This document shows positions 8,739 to 18,200 of a stretch of 38,697 bases of DNA, piece after piece. Source of the DNA: Pelomonas sp. KK5 (GTDB lineage Bacteria > Pseudomonadota > Gammaproteobacteria > Burkholderiales > Burkholderiaceae_C). How positions within the stretch are numbered: the stretch's first letter is position 1; each line of letters starts with the position of its first letter. The DNA lies in the NCBI RefSeq assembly GCF_001984095.1, contig NZ_LYVQ01000032.1, positions 1-38,697 of the forward strand, written 5' to 3'. Made by a program: the position numbers and the translations under genes. The notes below the pieces were generated by a model. It worked only from the letters and a program-made list of their open reading frames with translations, was not told the origin of the DNA and did no database searches.

Positions 8739-9629
8739 ATGAACCTGCACCGGCTGGACCTCGTCTCCCTGCACCTGTTCAACCTGGTGGCCCGCACCGG
8801 CAGCATCAGCAAGGGCGCGGAGCTGGCGCCGCTGGCGGTGGGCGCGGCCAGCAAGCGCATCAGCGAGCTGGAGGCGGCCGTCGGCGCCACGCTGCTGGAG
8901 CGGCACTCGCGCGGCGTCACGCTGACCGCTGCCGGCGAGGCGCTGCAGCGCCATGCGCAGCGCATCCTGGCCGACGTGGACCAGCTCGAGGCGGATCTGT
9001 CGGACCATGCCAAGGGCCTGGTCGGCGTCGTGCGCCTTTGGGCCAACACCTCGGCGGTGACGCAGTTCCTGCCCCAGGACATCGCCCGCTTCGTCGCCGC
9101 CAATCCGGAGATCCGCATCGAGCTGGAGGAAGCGGACAGCAACGAGATCGCCAGCGCGGTGCTGGACGGCCGGGCCGACTTCGGCATCCTCGCCGACCGC
9201 ACGCCGGTGCCCGGTCTGCAGACGATGAACTACCGGCAGGACCGGCTGGTGCTGGTGGTGCCGCAGGGCCATGCGCTGGCGCGTCGGCGCCAGGTGCGCT
9301 TCGAGGAGGCGGTGGAGTTCGACTTCGTCAGCCTCGCCAAGAACACCTCGCTGGCCCGCCGCCTGCAGGCCGAGACCGACGCGCTGGGCCGGCGGCTGAA
9401 GATGCGCATCCAGGTGCGCAGCTTCGATGCGATGTGCCTGATGGTCGCCGCGGGCCTGGGCGTGGCGGTGCTGCCCTCGGACGCGATCCGCCCGCACCTG
9501 CGCTCCATGCACCTGAAGGAGATCGCGCTGCTGGACGAGTGGGCGAAGCGGCGCCTGCTGATCGCGCTGCGCGACGCAGCGGCGGTGCCCCGGCACGTGC
9601 GCCTGCTGATCGATCATCTGTCAGGCTGA
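8739..9629 (+). CDS. LysR-family transcriptional regulator
   Basis: A 296-residue LysR regulator. The winged helix-turn-helix is at residues about 4-63 (FNLVARTGSISKGAE, SKRISELEAAVGATLLERH, then RGVTLTAAGE); a linker helix leads to the two-lobed effector domain (about 90-290) with VRLWANTSAVTQFLP and GLGVAVLPSDAI. The ATG at 8739 gives the standard LysR N-terminus; an upstream ATG at 8697 would add 14 residues with no better ribosome site. It sits directly before, and in the same direction as, the MFS/CoA-transferase/HMG-CoA lyase genes, so it probably controls them with a pathway intermediate or substrate as inducer. That target is inferred from position only. Confidence 0.92.
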   Translation: MNLHRLDLVSLHLFNLVARTGSISKGAELAPLAVGAASKRISELEAAVGATLLERHSRGVTLTAAGEALQRHAQRILADVDQLEADLSDHAKGLVGVVRLWANTSAVTQFLPQDIARFVAANPEIRIELEEADSNEIASAVLDGRADFGILADRTPVPGLQTMNYRQDRLVLVVPQGHALARRRQVRFEEAVEFDFVSLAKNTSLARRLQAETDALGRRLKMRIQVRSFDAMCLMVAAGLGVAVLPSDAIRPHLRSMHLKEIALLDEWAKRRLLIALRDAAAVPRHVRLLIDHLSG

Positions 9630-9650
9630 GTTCCGGGTTAGCCCGGGGTC

Positions 9651-9671
9651 GCTTTCCCGTTCCGCGAAAGC
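9651..9671 (+). promoter_or_regulatory. Candidate LysR-type binding site before the MFS operon
   Basis: GCTTTC-N9-GAAAGC is a six-base-pair dyad in the 123-base gap between the lysR stop and the transporter gene. It contains the T-N11-A spacing that LysR-type regulators recognise within a dyad (T at 9655, A at 9667). It lies about 80-100 bases before the transporter start, a normal place for an activator site. A second short dyad (CCGGG-N4-CCCGG, 9633-9646) just upstream may instead be a weak terminator for the lysR gene. Confidence 0.35.
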
Positions 9672-9752
9672 TCGTTGACGATCCCCGTCATTCCGTCCGG
9701 CCGGGTGCGGCTCCCAGAATGCCGCCACACGACAACGATGGAGACAAGCCAG

Positions 9753-11084
9753 ATGGCCCTATCGATCCCTTCCGCGGGCGCCCTGCCCGCCACCGACGCC
9801 TCGCAACCCGACGAGGCCCGCATCGTCCGCAAGGTGGCCTGGCACATCATGCCGCTGATCATGGTGTGCTACCTGTTCGCCTTCTTCGACCGCATCAACA
9901 TCAGCTTCGCCAAGTTCGCGCTGCAGAGCGACCTGCACCTGAGCGACACCGCCTACGGCCTCGGCGCCGGCCTGTTCTCGCTGGGTTATGTGCTGCTGGA
10001 GGTGCCGTCGAACCTGATGCTCTACAAGGTCGGCGCGCGGCGCTGGATCGCGCGGATCATGGTCTCCTGGGGCATCGCCACCGCGCTGATGATGTTCGTC
10101 AACAGTGAGTGGCAGTTCTACGCGCTGCGCTTCCTGATCGGCGCCATGGAAGCGGGCTTCGCGCCCGGCGTGCTGTACTACCTGACGCTGTGGTTCCCGA
10201 CCGCCTACCGCGGCCGCATCACCTCGATGCTGTTCGTCGCCTCGGCCTTCGCCGGCCTGTTCGGCGCGCCGACGGCCGGCCTGGTGCTCAAGCACATGGA
10301 CGGGCTGATGGGCATGGCCGGCTGGCACTGGCTGTTCCTGGTCGGCGGCCTGCCCTGCATCGGCCTGGGCGCACTGGTGTACGGCGTGCTGAAGGACCGC
10401 ATCCAGGATGCGCACTGGCTGAGCGCACCCGAGCAGCAACTGCTCTCGAGCCGCATCGCCGAGCAGAACCGCCACATCGGCAACCACTCGCTGCTGGGCG
10501 CGCTGAAGGTGCCGGGCTTCCTGACGCTGGGCCTGGTGTACTTCCTGATCCAGGTGGCCTCCTACGGCCTGAACTTCTGGGCGCCGCACCTGATCCGCGC
10601 CTCCGGTGCCACCGACCCGACGACGATCGGCCTGCTGACCGCCGTGCCCTACCTCTGCGGCGCGATCACGATGGTGGTCATCGGCCGCATCTCGGACGCC
10701 AGCGGCCGGCGCAACACCTTCGTCGCCGCGCTGATCGCGCTGGCCGCCTTCGGCTTCGTCGCCGCCGGCCTGTTCGACAAGAGCACGGTGATGGTGGTGA
10801 TCGCGCTGGGCGTCATGGGCACCGGCGTGGTCGCCTCGATCCCGGCCTTCTGGGCGCTGCCGCCCAAGCTGGTGACCGGCGCCGGCGCGGCCGGCGGCAT
10901 CGCGCTGATCAATACGTTGGGGCAGCTGGGCGGTATCGTCAGCCCGGTGATGGTGGGCCGCATCAAGGACCTGAGCGGCAGCACGACGCCGGCGCTGTAC
11001 GTCATCGCCGCGCTGGCCCTGCTCTGCGCCGCCATCCTGCTGTGGGGCCTGCCCGAGCGGCTGCGCCAGCGGGAACAAGCTTGA
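9753..11084 (+). CDS. MFS transporter, anion:cation symporter (ACS) family
   Basis: An inner-membrane major facilitator of 443 residues with twelve predicted helices. The first helix and loop have the ACS signature (YLFAFFDRINISFAKF, then LSDTAYGLGAGLFSLGYVLL), followed by EVPSNLMLYKVGARRWIARI, the family's loop 2-3 motif. Such proteins import organic anions (glucarate, phthalate, 4-hydroxyphenylacetate, tartrate and similar) with protons. The ATG at 9753 is preceded by GGAG nine bases upstream; an ATG at 9738 has no ribosome site. The gene is followed 20 bases later by a CoA-transferase and then HMG-CoA lyase, so it probably imports the acid those enzymes consume. The exact substrate cannot be read from sequence. 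Confidence 0.9.
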   Translation: MALSIPSAGALPATDASQPDEARIVRKVAWHIMPLIMVCYLFAFFDRINISFAKFALQSDLHLSDTAYGLGAGLFSLGYVLLEVPSNLMLYKVGARRWIARIMVSWGIATALMMFVNSEWQFYALRFLIGAMEAGFAPGVLYYLTLWFPTAYRGRITSMLFVASAFAGLFGAPTAGLVLKHMDGLMGMAGWHWLFLVGGLPCIGLGALVYGVLKDRIQDAHWLSAPEQQLLSSRIAEQNRHIGNHSLLGALKVPGFLTLGLVYFLIQVASYGLNFWAPHLIRASGATDPTTIGLLTAVPYLCGAITMVVIGRISDASGRRNTFVAALIALAAFGFVAAGLFDKSTVMVVIALGVMGTGVVASIPAFWALPPKLVTGAGAAGGIALINTLGQLGGIVSPVMVGRIKDLSGSTTPALYVIAALALLCAAILLWGLPERLRQREQA

Positions 11085-11104
11085 ACCTCGAGGACTGATT
11101 CACC

Positions 11105-12292
11105 ATGGAAGCTTTGCAAGGACTGCGCGTCATCGAGATGGGCCAGTTGATCGCCGGCCCCTTCGCCGGCAAGACGCTGGGCGACTTCGGCGCCGACGTG
11201 ATCAAGATCGAGGCCCCCGGCGCCGGCGATCCGCTGCGCAACTGGCGGCTGCTGCAGGACGGCACGTCCGTCTGGTGGCAGGTCCAGTCGCGCAACAAGC
11301 GCTCGATCGCGCTGGACCTGCGCAGTACCGAAGGCCAGGACATCGCCCGCAAGCTGATCGCCGAGGCCGACGTGCTGATCGAGAACTTCCGCCCCGGCAC
11401 GCTGGAGGGCTGGGGCATGGACTACGAGACGCTGTCGGCGCTCAACCCCGGCCTGATCATGCTGCGCATCTCCGGCTACGGCCAGACCGGCCCCTACCGC
11501 GACCTGCCCGGCTTCGGCGCCATCGGCGAGGCGATGGGCGGCCTGCGACACCTGACCGGCGAGCCCGGCCGCGTGCCGGTGCGCTGCGGTATCTCGATCG
11601 GCGACACGCTGGCCGCGCTGCACGGCACGATCGGCGTGCTCACCGCGCTGTACCACCGCAAGGTCAACGGCGGCCGCGGCCAGGTGATCGACGTGGCGCT
11701 GCATGAAGCCGTGTTCAACGTGATGGAAAGCCTGGTCCCGGAGTACAGCGCCTTCGGCGCGGTGCGCGAGGCCGCGGGCAGCGCGCTGCCGGGCATCGCC
11801 CCGTCCAACGCCTACCGCTGCAGCGACGGCTATGTGCTGGTGGCCGGCAACGGCGACAGCATCTTCAAGCGGCTGATGCAGCAGATCGGGCGCGATGACC
11901 TGGGCAACGATCCGGCGCTGGCCGACAACGCCGGCCGCGTGGCCCGCGTCGGCGAGATCGACGCGGCGATCGAGGCGTGGACGCTGCCGCAGACGGTGGC
12001 CGCCGTGCTGGAACGCCTGGGCGAGGCCCGCGTGCCGGCCGGCAAGGTCTACACGGCGAAGGACATCGCCGAGGACCCGCACTACCGCGCCCGCGACATG
12101 ATCCTGACGCAGCGGACCCGCGACGGGCATGAAGTCGAGGTGCCCGGCATCGTGCCCAAGCTGATGGGCACGCCGGGCAGCATCCGCAGCTCGGCACCGA
12201 AGCTCGGCGACGACACCGACGCGGTGCTGGCCGGCATCGGCTTCTCGGCCTCCGACATCGCGGCGCTGCGCATGCGCAAGGTGGTGGCATGA
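11105..12292 (+). CDS. CaiB/BaiF family (class III) CoA-transferase
   Basis: A cytosolic class III CoA-transferase of 395 residues that would move CoA from a donor such as succinyl-CoA to a carboxylic acid. The family order is complete: LIAGPFAGKTLGDFGADVIK (residues 15-34), NKRSIALDL (64-72), LIENFRPGTLEGWGM (91-105), SGYGQTGPY (123-131), and Asp167 in GISIGDTLAALHG, which aligns with the catalytic aspartate. A GAGGA ribosome site lies ten bases before the ATG. Its stop overlaps the HMG-CoA lyase start (ATGA), so the two are translationally coupled. That pairing suggests activation of 3-hydroxy-3-methylglutarate or a close relative such as citramalate or itaconate. Family certain; substrate inferred. 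Confidence 0.92.
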   Translation: MEALQGLRVIEMGQLIAGPFAGKTLGDFGADVIKIEAPGAGDPLRNWRLLQDGTSVWWQVQSRNKRSIALDLRSTEGQDIARKLIAEADVLIENFRPGTLEGWGMDYETLSALNPGLIMLRISGYGQTGPYRDLPGFGAIGEAMGGLRHLTGEPGRVPVRCGISIGDTLAALHGTIGVLTALYHRKVNGGRGQVIDVALHEAVFNVMESLVPEYSAFGAVREAAGSALPGIAPSNAYRCSDGYVLVAGNGDSIFKRLMQQIGRDDLGNDPALADNAGRVARVGEIDAAIEAWTLPQTVAAVLERLGEARVPAGKVYTAKDIAEDPHYRARDMILTQRTRDGHEVEVPGIVPKLMGTPGSIRSSAPKLGDDTDAVLAGIGFSASDIAALRMRKVVA

Positions 12293-13269
12293 ACATGATG
12301 TCCACGCTCTGGCAGGGTGCAGGCCGCCGCATCCATCTCCAGGAAGTCGGCACCCGCGACGGCCTGCAGGCCGAGGCCGCCTTCGTGCCGACCGAGGACA
12401 AGATCGCGCTGGTGAACGCGCTGTCCCGTACCGGCCTGGCCAAGATCGAGGTCACCTCCTTCGTCTCGCCCAAGGCCATCCCCGCGCTGCGCGACGGCGA
12501 GCAGGTGATGCGCGAGATCGAGCGCCGGCCCGGCGTCGTCTACAGCGCGCTGGTGCCCAACACCCGCGGCGCCGAGCGCGCCATCGATGCGCGCACCGAC
12601 GAATTCAACCTGGTGATGTCGGCCAGCGAAAGCCACAACCTCTCGAACCTGCGGATGACGCGGGCGCAGTCCTTCGCGGCGCTGTCGGAGGTCAACGCGC
12701 TGGCGCGCCAGGCCGGCGCGGCCGTCAACGTCTCGCTGTCCTGCGCCTTCGGCTGCCCGATGGAGGGCGAGGTGACGGGCGTGCTCGACTGGTGCGCGCG
12801 CTATGTCGAGGAGCTGGGCGTGCGCGGCGTGACCCTCTGCGACACGACCGGCATGGCCTTCCCGACCCAGGTGGCCGCGCTGACCGCCGCCTTCCGCGCG
12901 CGCTGGCCGCAGACGGAGCTGACGCTGCACTTCCACAACACCCGCGGCCTGGGCCTGGCCAATGTGCTGGCCGCCATCGACGCCGGCGCGGACCGCTTCG
13001 ACGCCTCGCTGGGTGGCATCGGCGGCTGCCCCTACGCGCCCGGCGCCAGCGGCAATGTCTGCACCGAGGAGATCGTGCACGCGCTGGACCTGATGGGCTA
13101 CGACACCGGCATCGAGCTGCCACTGCTGATCGACGCCGCCGGACACCTGCCGGTGCTGCTGGGCCACGACGTGCCGAGCCAGTTGCTGAAGGCCGGCCGG
13201 CGGCTGGACCTGCATCCGCTGCCGGCGGATTTCGAGGCCATCCGCGAGCGGGCGATGGCGCGCACGTAA
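12289..13269 (+). CDS. Hydroxymethylglutaryl-CoA lyase
   Basis: Cleaves 3-hydroxy-3-methylglutaryl-CoA to acetoacetate and acetyl-CoA with a divalent metal, in the cytosol. The 326-residue TIM barrel keeps the known active-site residues: Arg23 and Asp24 in VGTRDGLQ, His214 and His216 in HFHNTRG, catalytic Cys247 in GGCPYAPGASGN and Asn256. Relative spacing matches the human enzyme with a constant offset of 18-19. The ATG overlaps the CoA-transferase stop; ATGs at 12295 and 12298 are alternatives. In leucine breakdown this enzyme sits with other leucine genes, but here its partners are a CoA-transferase and an importer, pointing to use of an external dicarboxylic acid. Related lyases act on citramalyl-CoA, so substrate identity is less sure than the family. 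Confidence 0.92.
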   Translation: MNMMSTLWQGAGRRIHLQEVGTRDGLQAEAAFVPTEDKIALVNALSRTGLAKIEVTSFVSPKAIPALRDGEQVMREIERRPGVVYSALVPNTRGAERAIDARTDEFNLVMSASESHNLSNLRMTRAQSFAALSEVNALARQAGAAVNVSLSCAFGCPMEGEVTGVLDWCARYVEELGVRGVTLCDTTGMAFPTQVAALTAAFRARWPQTELTLHFHNTRGLGLANVLAAIDAGADRFDASLGGIGGCPYAPGASGNVCTEEIVHALDLMGYDTGIELPLLIDAAGHLPVLLGHDVPSQLLKAGRRLDLHPLPADFEAIRERAMART

Positions 13270-13273
13270 CGCG

Positions 13274-13639
13274 CTACTTGCGCGGCGGGCCCATGCTGCG
13301 CGCGCAGAACTTCTCCACATGGGCCAGCGCCGTCTCGCAGTAGGTGGCGATCTGGGCTCGGGTGCCGCCCTCTTGAGCGAAGGCCTTCAGCTGCCGCTGC
13401 AGGTCGGCCTTGTAGACGGCGGAAGCGCGGATCTCGGCCGCGAGCTTGCTCTCCACCTTGCCGCAGGCCCGCACCGGATCGAGCCGGCGCATGAACTCGA
13501 TGCGCCGGCCCGGCTCGTTCTTCGAGCAGATCGCGATGTCGGTGTCGAAGCTGGCGAAGCCGTGGGCGGTGGGGGTGTAGTCGGCGGCCAGTGCTGGCAA
13601 GGCGACCGCCAGCAGCAGGCCCGCCGCGCGCCGTCTCAC
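13274..13639 (-). CDS. Small exported four-cysteine protein, unknown
   Basis: A 121-residue protein with a signal peptide (RRRAAGLLLAVALPALA, cleavage before ADYTP). The mature part holds four cysteines (38, 59, 101, 112), a number that would allow two disulphides in the periplasm. The rest is mostly helical and basic. Translation starts at a GTG that overlaps the TGA of the upstream acetyltransferase gene (GTGA), so the two are coupled. It is convergent with the HMG-CoA lyase gene, four bases away, with no terminator seen between them. I do not recognise the family. Confidence 0.68.
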   Translation of the reverse strand: MRRRAAGLLLAVALPALAADYTPTAHGFASFDTDIAICSKNEPGRRIEFMRRLDPVRACGKVESKLAAEIRASAVYKADLQRQLKAFAQEGGTRAQIATYCETALAHVEKFCARSMGPPRK

Positions 13640-14151
13640 GCCATGCGCCGCAGGGTGTCGTCGGCGGTGGAGCGCTTCACCGGCAGCTTCATGAACACCA
13701 GTTCCTCCGTCGACGAGGCCGGCACCGGCACGAAGCCGAGCTTGGCGTACATGCGCAGCGCGTCGGTGTTGTCCCGGTAGGCGCGCAGCGTCACGGTGCC
13801 GGCGCCGGTCGCCTTGACCGCCGCGGCCACCAGCAGTTGGCCCAGTTGGAGGCCGGCGCCTTTGCCGCGCAGCTTGGGCGAGACGATGATGCGGCCCAGG
13901 TGCACCTGGCCCGGCGTGGAGACCCAGAACTGGCCGAAGCCGCCCAGCGTGGTGGTGCCGGCCGCGTCCTTCTCCACCATCGTCAGACTCTCGCCGCCGC
14001 CGGGAATGGCCAGCTCGCGCGCCAGCTCATTGGGCTTGAAGGGAAAGTGCACGCGAGGGCCGGCCCAGCGCAGGCAGGCCGTCGCATCGGGCACCCAGCC
14101 CGCGATGGTGGTGTAGTCGGCGGGCTCGGCGGGGCGGAGAGAGGCGGTCAT
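13636..14151 (-). CDS. GNAT-family N-acetyltransferase
   Basis: A 171-residue acetyl-CoA-dependent acetyltransferase. The N-terminal strand LRPAEPADYTTIAGWV is typical of the fold. The acetyl-CoA pyrophosphate loop is in HLGRIIVSPKLRGKGAGLQL (residues about 84-103), where LRGKGAG fits R/Q-x-x-G-x-G/A. The C-terminal part has RDNTDALRMYAKLGFVPV, the usual motif B. Its final residues overlap the start of a small exported protein gene. The gene is divergent from an anchored protein gene at 14326. Acceptor substrate unknown. Confidence 0.86.
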   Translation of the reverse strand: MTASLRPAEPADYTTIAGWVPDATACLRWAGPRVHFPFKPNELARELAIPGGGESLTMVEKDAAGTTTLGGFGQFWVSTPGQVHLGRIIVSPKLRGKGAGLQLGQLLVAAAVKATGAGTVTLRAYRDNTDALRMYAKLGFVPVPASSTEELVFMKLPVKRSTADDTLRRMA

Positions 14152-14325
14152 GGCGACGATTCCTACTGCAAGAACGATGTCCTGACGATGAATCTACTCC
14201 AGGGGAGTGCCACTACGGGCCCCGCGATGACCCTGAAGTGGGTGGAAACAACGACAGCCTGCATCCGCCGGGCAAGCCGCGGACCGGGTTGTCTTGAATT
14301 TCCGGCCGGTGAAGCGCATGACAAG

Positions 14326-15216
14326 ATGTGGCCCGTGAATGCCAGACCACCCCTGACCCTCCTGCCGCTGGCCGCGATCGCCGCGGCCGCCTGGCTGCTG
14401 GCCGCCGGTCCGGCGGAACAGCAGGCGCCGGACGAGCCCTCGTGGCCGCAGGCGCCCGCCCGCGCGCACATGCCCCAGCCGGCCCGGCTGCCCGCCGAGC
14501 CGCAGGCGCCGGGCCGCCAGCGGACGCTGCCCTCGTCCAGCACCCCGACGAAGGTCGACCGCCTGCCGGCGGAAGTGCCCACGCCTGCCGTCGGCGCAGA
14601 GGGTTATGGCCCGCAGATCCTGCGCGCCATCGAGACCGGCGACGCGCGGCAGGCCTTCGAGGCCGCCCAGCAGATCGACGCCTGCCGCGCCAGCAACGAG
14701 CAGCAGCTGGACGCGCTCTACCAGGCCCGCGCCGCCTCGCCGCGGCTGGATGTCCAACGCCTGATCGAACTGATGCAGGCCGAGATGCGCCGCTGCCAGA
14801 CGCTGACGCCGGACCTCGCCGCGCAGCAGACGGCCCTGGCCCGGCGCGCGATGCGCGGCGGCGTGCCCGGTGCCGCGGCGATGTATTCGCAGCTGACCAA
14901 CGCCCGCCCGCCGGCCGAAGACCGCAGCCAGCTCGCCAGCCAGTTGCAGGCCGACGCCCAGGACGGCGACGCCGCGGCCGTCCAGCAGATCGCCACCCAG
15001 GCCGAGCCGCTGCAGCTGCCGCCGGACACCGCGGCCGTCTACCAGGCGAGCTACGAGCGCCTGCGCCGCGCGGCCGTTTTCCCGGAGCGCGACGGCAGGG
15101 ACATGGCGCCGCAAGCGCCGTCCCCCGCCCCCGGCCAGTACGTGGATGGGGAACGGGTCGGGCGCATCGTCGAGCGGGTGCTGATGCGGCAGCAGATGCC
15201 GCCGCCACGCCGCTAA
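14326..15216 (+). CDS. Membrane-anchored or exported Ala/Gln-rich protein, unknown
   Basis: About 296 residues from the ATG at 14326. A short N-terminal hydrophobic helix (LTLLPLAAIAAAAWLLAAG, residues 10-28) is followed by a Pro-rich spacer (about 30-85) and an Ala/Gln-rich, largely helical domain (about 90-255), then a Pro-rich tail ending MPPPRR. The helical part has two cysteines (in QIDACRASN and MRRCQTL). It looks like a signal-anchored periplasmic protein with a helical-repeat body. The start is not certain: a GTG nine bases later is possible, and an open frame continues far upstream without support. It converges with the tandem uvrA gene four bases downstream. No family recognised. 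Confidence 0.62.
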   Translation: MWPVNARPPLTLLPLAAIAAAAWLLAAGPAEQQAPDEPSWPQAPARAHMPQPARLPAEPQAPGRQRTLPSSSTPTKVDRLPAEVPTPAVGAEGYGPQILRAIETGDARQAFEAAQQIDACRASNEQQLDALYQARAASPRLDVQRLIELMQAEMRRCQTLTPDLAAQQTALARRAMRGGVPGAAAMYSQLTNARPPAEDRSQLASQLQADAQDGDAAAVQQIATQAEPLQLPPDTAAVYQASYERLRRAAVFPERDGRDMAPQAPSPAPGQYVDGERVGRIVERVLMRQQMPPPRR

Positions 15217-15220
15217 CGCC

Positions 15221-18200
15221 TCAACGCGCCAGCACCGGCTTCAGCGCCACACCCGTGTGGCTGCCCGAGGCCACCACCTGCTCCGGCGTACCGGCCACGA
15301 CGATCCGGCCGCCGGCCGTGCCGCCTTCCGGCCCCAGGTCCAGCACCCAGTCGGCCTCGGCGATCACGTCCAGGTCGTGCTCGATGACGACGACCGAATG
15401 CCCGCCCGCCACCAGCCGGTGCAGCACGCGGATCAGGCGCTCGACGTCGGCCATGTGCAGGCCCACGGTCGGCTCGTCCAGCACGTAGAGCGTGTGCGGG
15501 GCCTTCTGGCCGCGGCGCGTGACGTCGTCGCGCACCTTCACCAGCTCGCTGACCAGCTTGATCCGCTGCGCCTCGCCGCCCGACAGCGTCGGGCTCGGCT
15601 GCCCCAGCGTCAGGTAGCCCAGACCCACATCCTGCAGCAGCTTCAGCGGATGGGCGATCGAGGGCATCGCGGCGAAGAACTCGACCGCCTCGTCCACCTC
15701 CATCTGCAGCACCTCGCCGATGCTCTTGCCGCGCCAGGTGCAGCCCAGCGTCTCCGGGTTGAAGCGCTGGCCGTGGCACTGGTCGCACAGCACCTTCACA
15801 TCCGGCAGGAAGCTCATCTCGATGGTCTTCATGCCCTGCCCTTCGCAGCCGGGGCAGCGGCCCTCGCCGGTGTTGAAGCTGAAGCGGTTGGCCGCGTAGC
15901 CGCGTGCCTTGGCTTCGAGCGTCTCGGCGAAGAGCTTGCGGATCGCGTCCCAGAAGCCGATGTAGGTGGCCGGGCAGGAGCGCGGGGTCTTGCCGATCGG
16001 GGTCTGGTCGACTTCCAGCACGCGGTCCACCTGCTCGTGGCCTTCGATGCCGGCGCAGCCGATCCATGCCGCGGGCGCCTTCCTCAACGGCACTGCCATG
16101 GCCATATTGGCGAGCAGCACGTCGCGGGCCAGCGTGGACTTGCCGGAGCCGGAGACGCCGGTGATCGCCACCAGCCGGTGCAGCGGCACGTCGACGCTCA
16201 CATGCTGGAGGTTGTGCAGCGTCGCGTCGCTCACCTTCAACTTCGGCGCATCCCGCAGCATCTCGCGCCGCTCCTGCAGCGGGTGCACCAGCGGATTGGC
16301 GAGGAAGCGGCCGGTGACCGACTCCGCCACCGCCGCCAGTTCCGCCGCCGAGCCCTGCGCGACCACCGAGCCGCCGCGCTTGCCGGCGCCGGGGCCGATG
16401 TCGATGATGTGGTCGGCGCGGCGGATCGTGTCCTCGTCATGCTCGACGACGACCAGCGTGTTGCCCTTGTCACCCAGCGTACCCAGCGCCTTCAGCAGGA
16501 TCTGGTTGTCGCGCGGGTGCAGGCCGATGGTCGGCTCGTCCAGCACGTAGCAGACGCCTTGCAGATTGCTGCCGAGCTGCGCGGCCAGGCGGATGCGCTG
16601 GGCCTCGCCGCCGGAGAGCGTCGGCGCCGCCCGGTCCAGCGTCAGGTAGCCCAGGCCGACCTCTTCGAGGAACTCAAGCCGGCCCTGGATCTCGACGACC
16701 ACGTCGCGGGCGATGTCGGCATCGCGGCCGACCAGGTTCAGGCTATCCACCCATTCGCGCGCTTCCTTGACGCTCCAGCCGGCGACCGTGCTGATCGCCT
16801 GGTCCTCGAAGGTGACGGCGCGGGCGGCGGCGTTCAGCCGCGAGCCGTGGCACTCCGGGCAAGGCTGGTCGGCCAGGCCTTCTACTTCCGCCTCCTCGGC
16901 CGGGAAGCTCTGTTCGCGGCCCTTGTTGTCCTTCTCGGTGACCGAGTCGTCCAGCGCCTTGCGCTGCTCGCGGGTCAGCGCAAGACCCGTCCCCACGCAG
17001 TGCGTGCACCAGCCGTGCTTGGAGTTGTACGAGAACATGCGCGGGTCCAGCTCGGCATAGCTGGTGCCGCAGGTCGGGCAGGCGCGCTTGGTCGAGAAGA
17101 CCTTGACCGCGCCGATGCCCGCCGTCGAGCGACCGGCGGCGATGGCCGACTGCAGATCGTCCAGCGGCGACAGCAGGTGCAGCACGCCCTTGCCGATGTC
17201 CAGCGCCTTGGCCAGCAGCTCGCGCAGCTCGGCCTCCTTCGCCGGCGTGATCACCAGGTCGCCGACCGGCAGCTCCAGCGTGTGCTCCTTGAAGCGGTCC
17301 AGGCGCGGCCAGGGCGAGGTGGGCAGGAACTCGCCGTCCACCCGCAGGTGCGTGTGGCCGCGGGCCTTGGCCCATTTGGCGAGGTCGGTGTACAGGCCCT
17401 TGCGGTTGACCACCAACGGCGCCAGCAGGCCCACATGCTTGCCGCGGTAGTCGCGAAGCAGCTGCGCGGCGATCGACTCGACGCTCTGCGGCCGCACCGG
17501 CGTGCCATCGTTGACGCAGTGCTGCACGCCCAGCTTCACATAGAGCAGGCGCAGGAAGTGCCAGACCTCGGTGGTCGTCGCCACCGTGCTCTTGCGGCCG
17601 CCGCGCGACAGGCGCTGCTCGATCGCCACCGTCGGCGGGATGCCCCAGACGGCGTCCACCTCCGGCCGGCCGGCCGGCTGCACAATCGAGCGCGCATAGG
17701 CGTTCAGCGATTCCAAGTAGCGGCGCTGCCCTTCGTTGAACAGGATGTCGAAGGCCAGCGTGCTCTTGCCGGAACCGGAGACGCCGGTGATCACGTTGAA
17801 CTTGCCGCGCGGGATCGCCACGTCCACCGACTTCAGGTTGTGCTCGCGGGCGTTGACGATGCGGATCGCCTCATCATTCGCCTTGCGGCGGGCGCGGAAG
17901 ACGGTCTGCAGCGGCCGGCCCTCCTCCACCGCGAAGGCGGGCCGGTCCATGTGCAGTGCATATTCACGTAGCGCCTGTGCGGTATGCGACGTGGGGTGAT
18001 CCTTCACCTCCTCCGGCGTGCCCTGGCAGACCAGTTCGCCGCCGGCTTCGCCGCCCTCGGGGCCGAGATCGATCAGCCAGTCGGCCGCGCGGATCACGTC
18101 GAGGTTGTGCTCGATCAGGATCAGCGAGTGGCCAGCCGACAGCAGCTTGCGCAGCGCACGCATCAGCTTGGCGATGTCGTCGAAGTGCAGGCCGGTGGTC

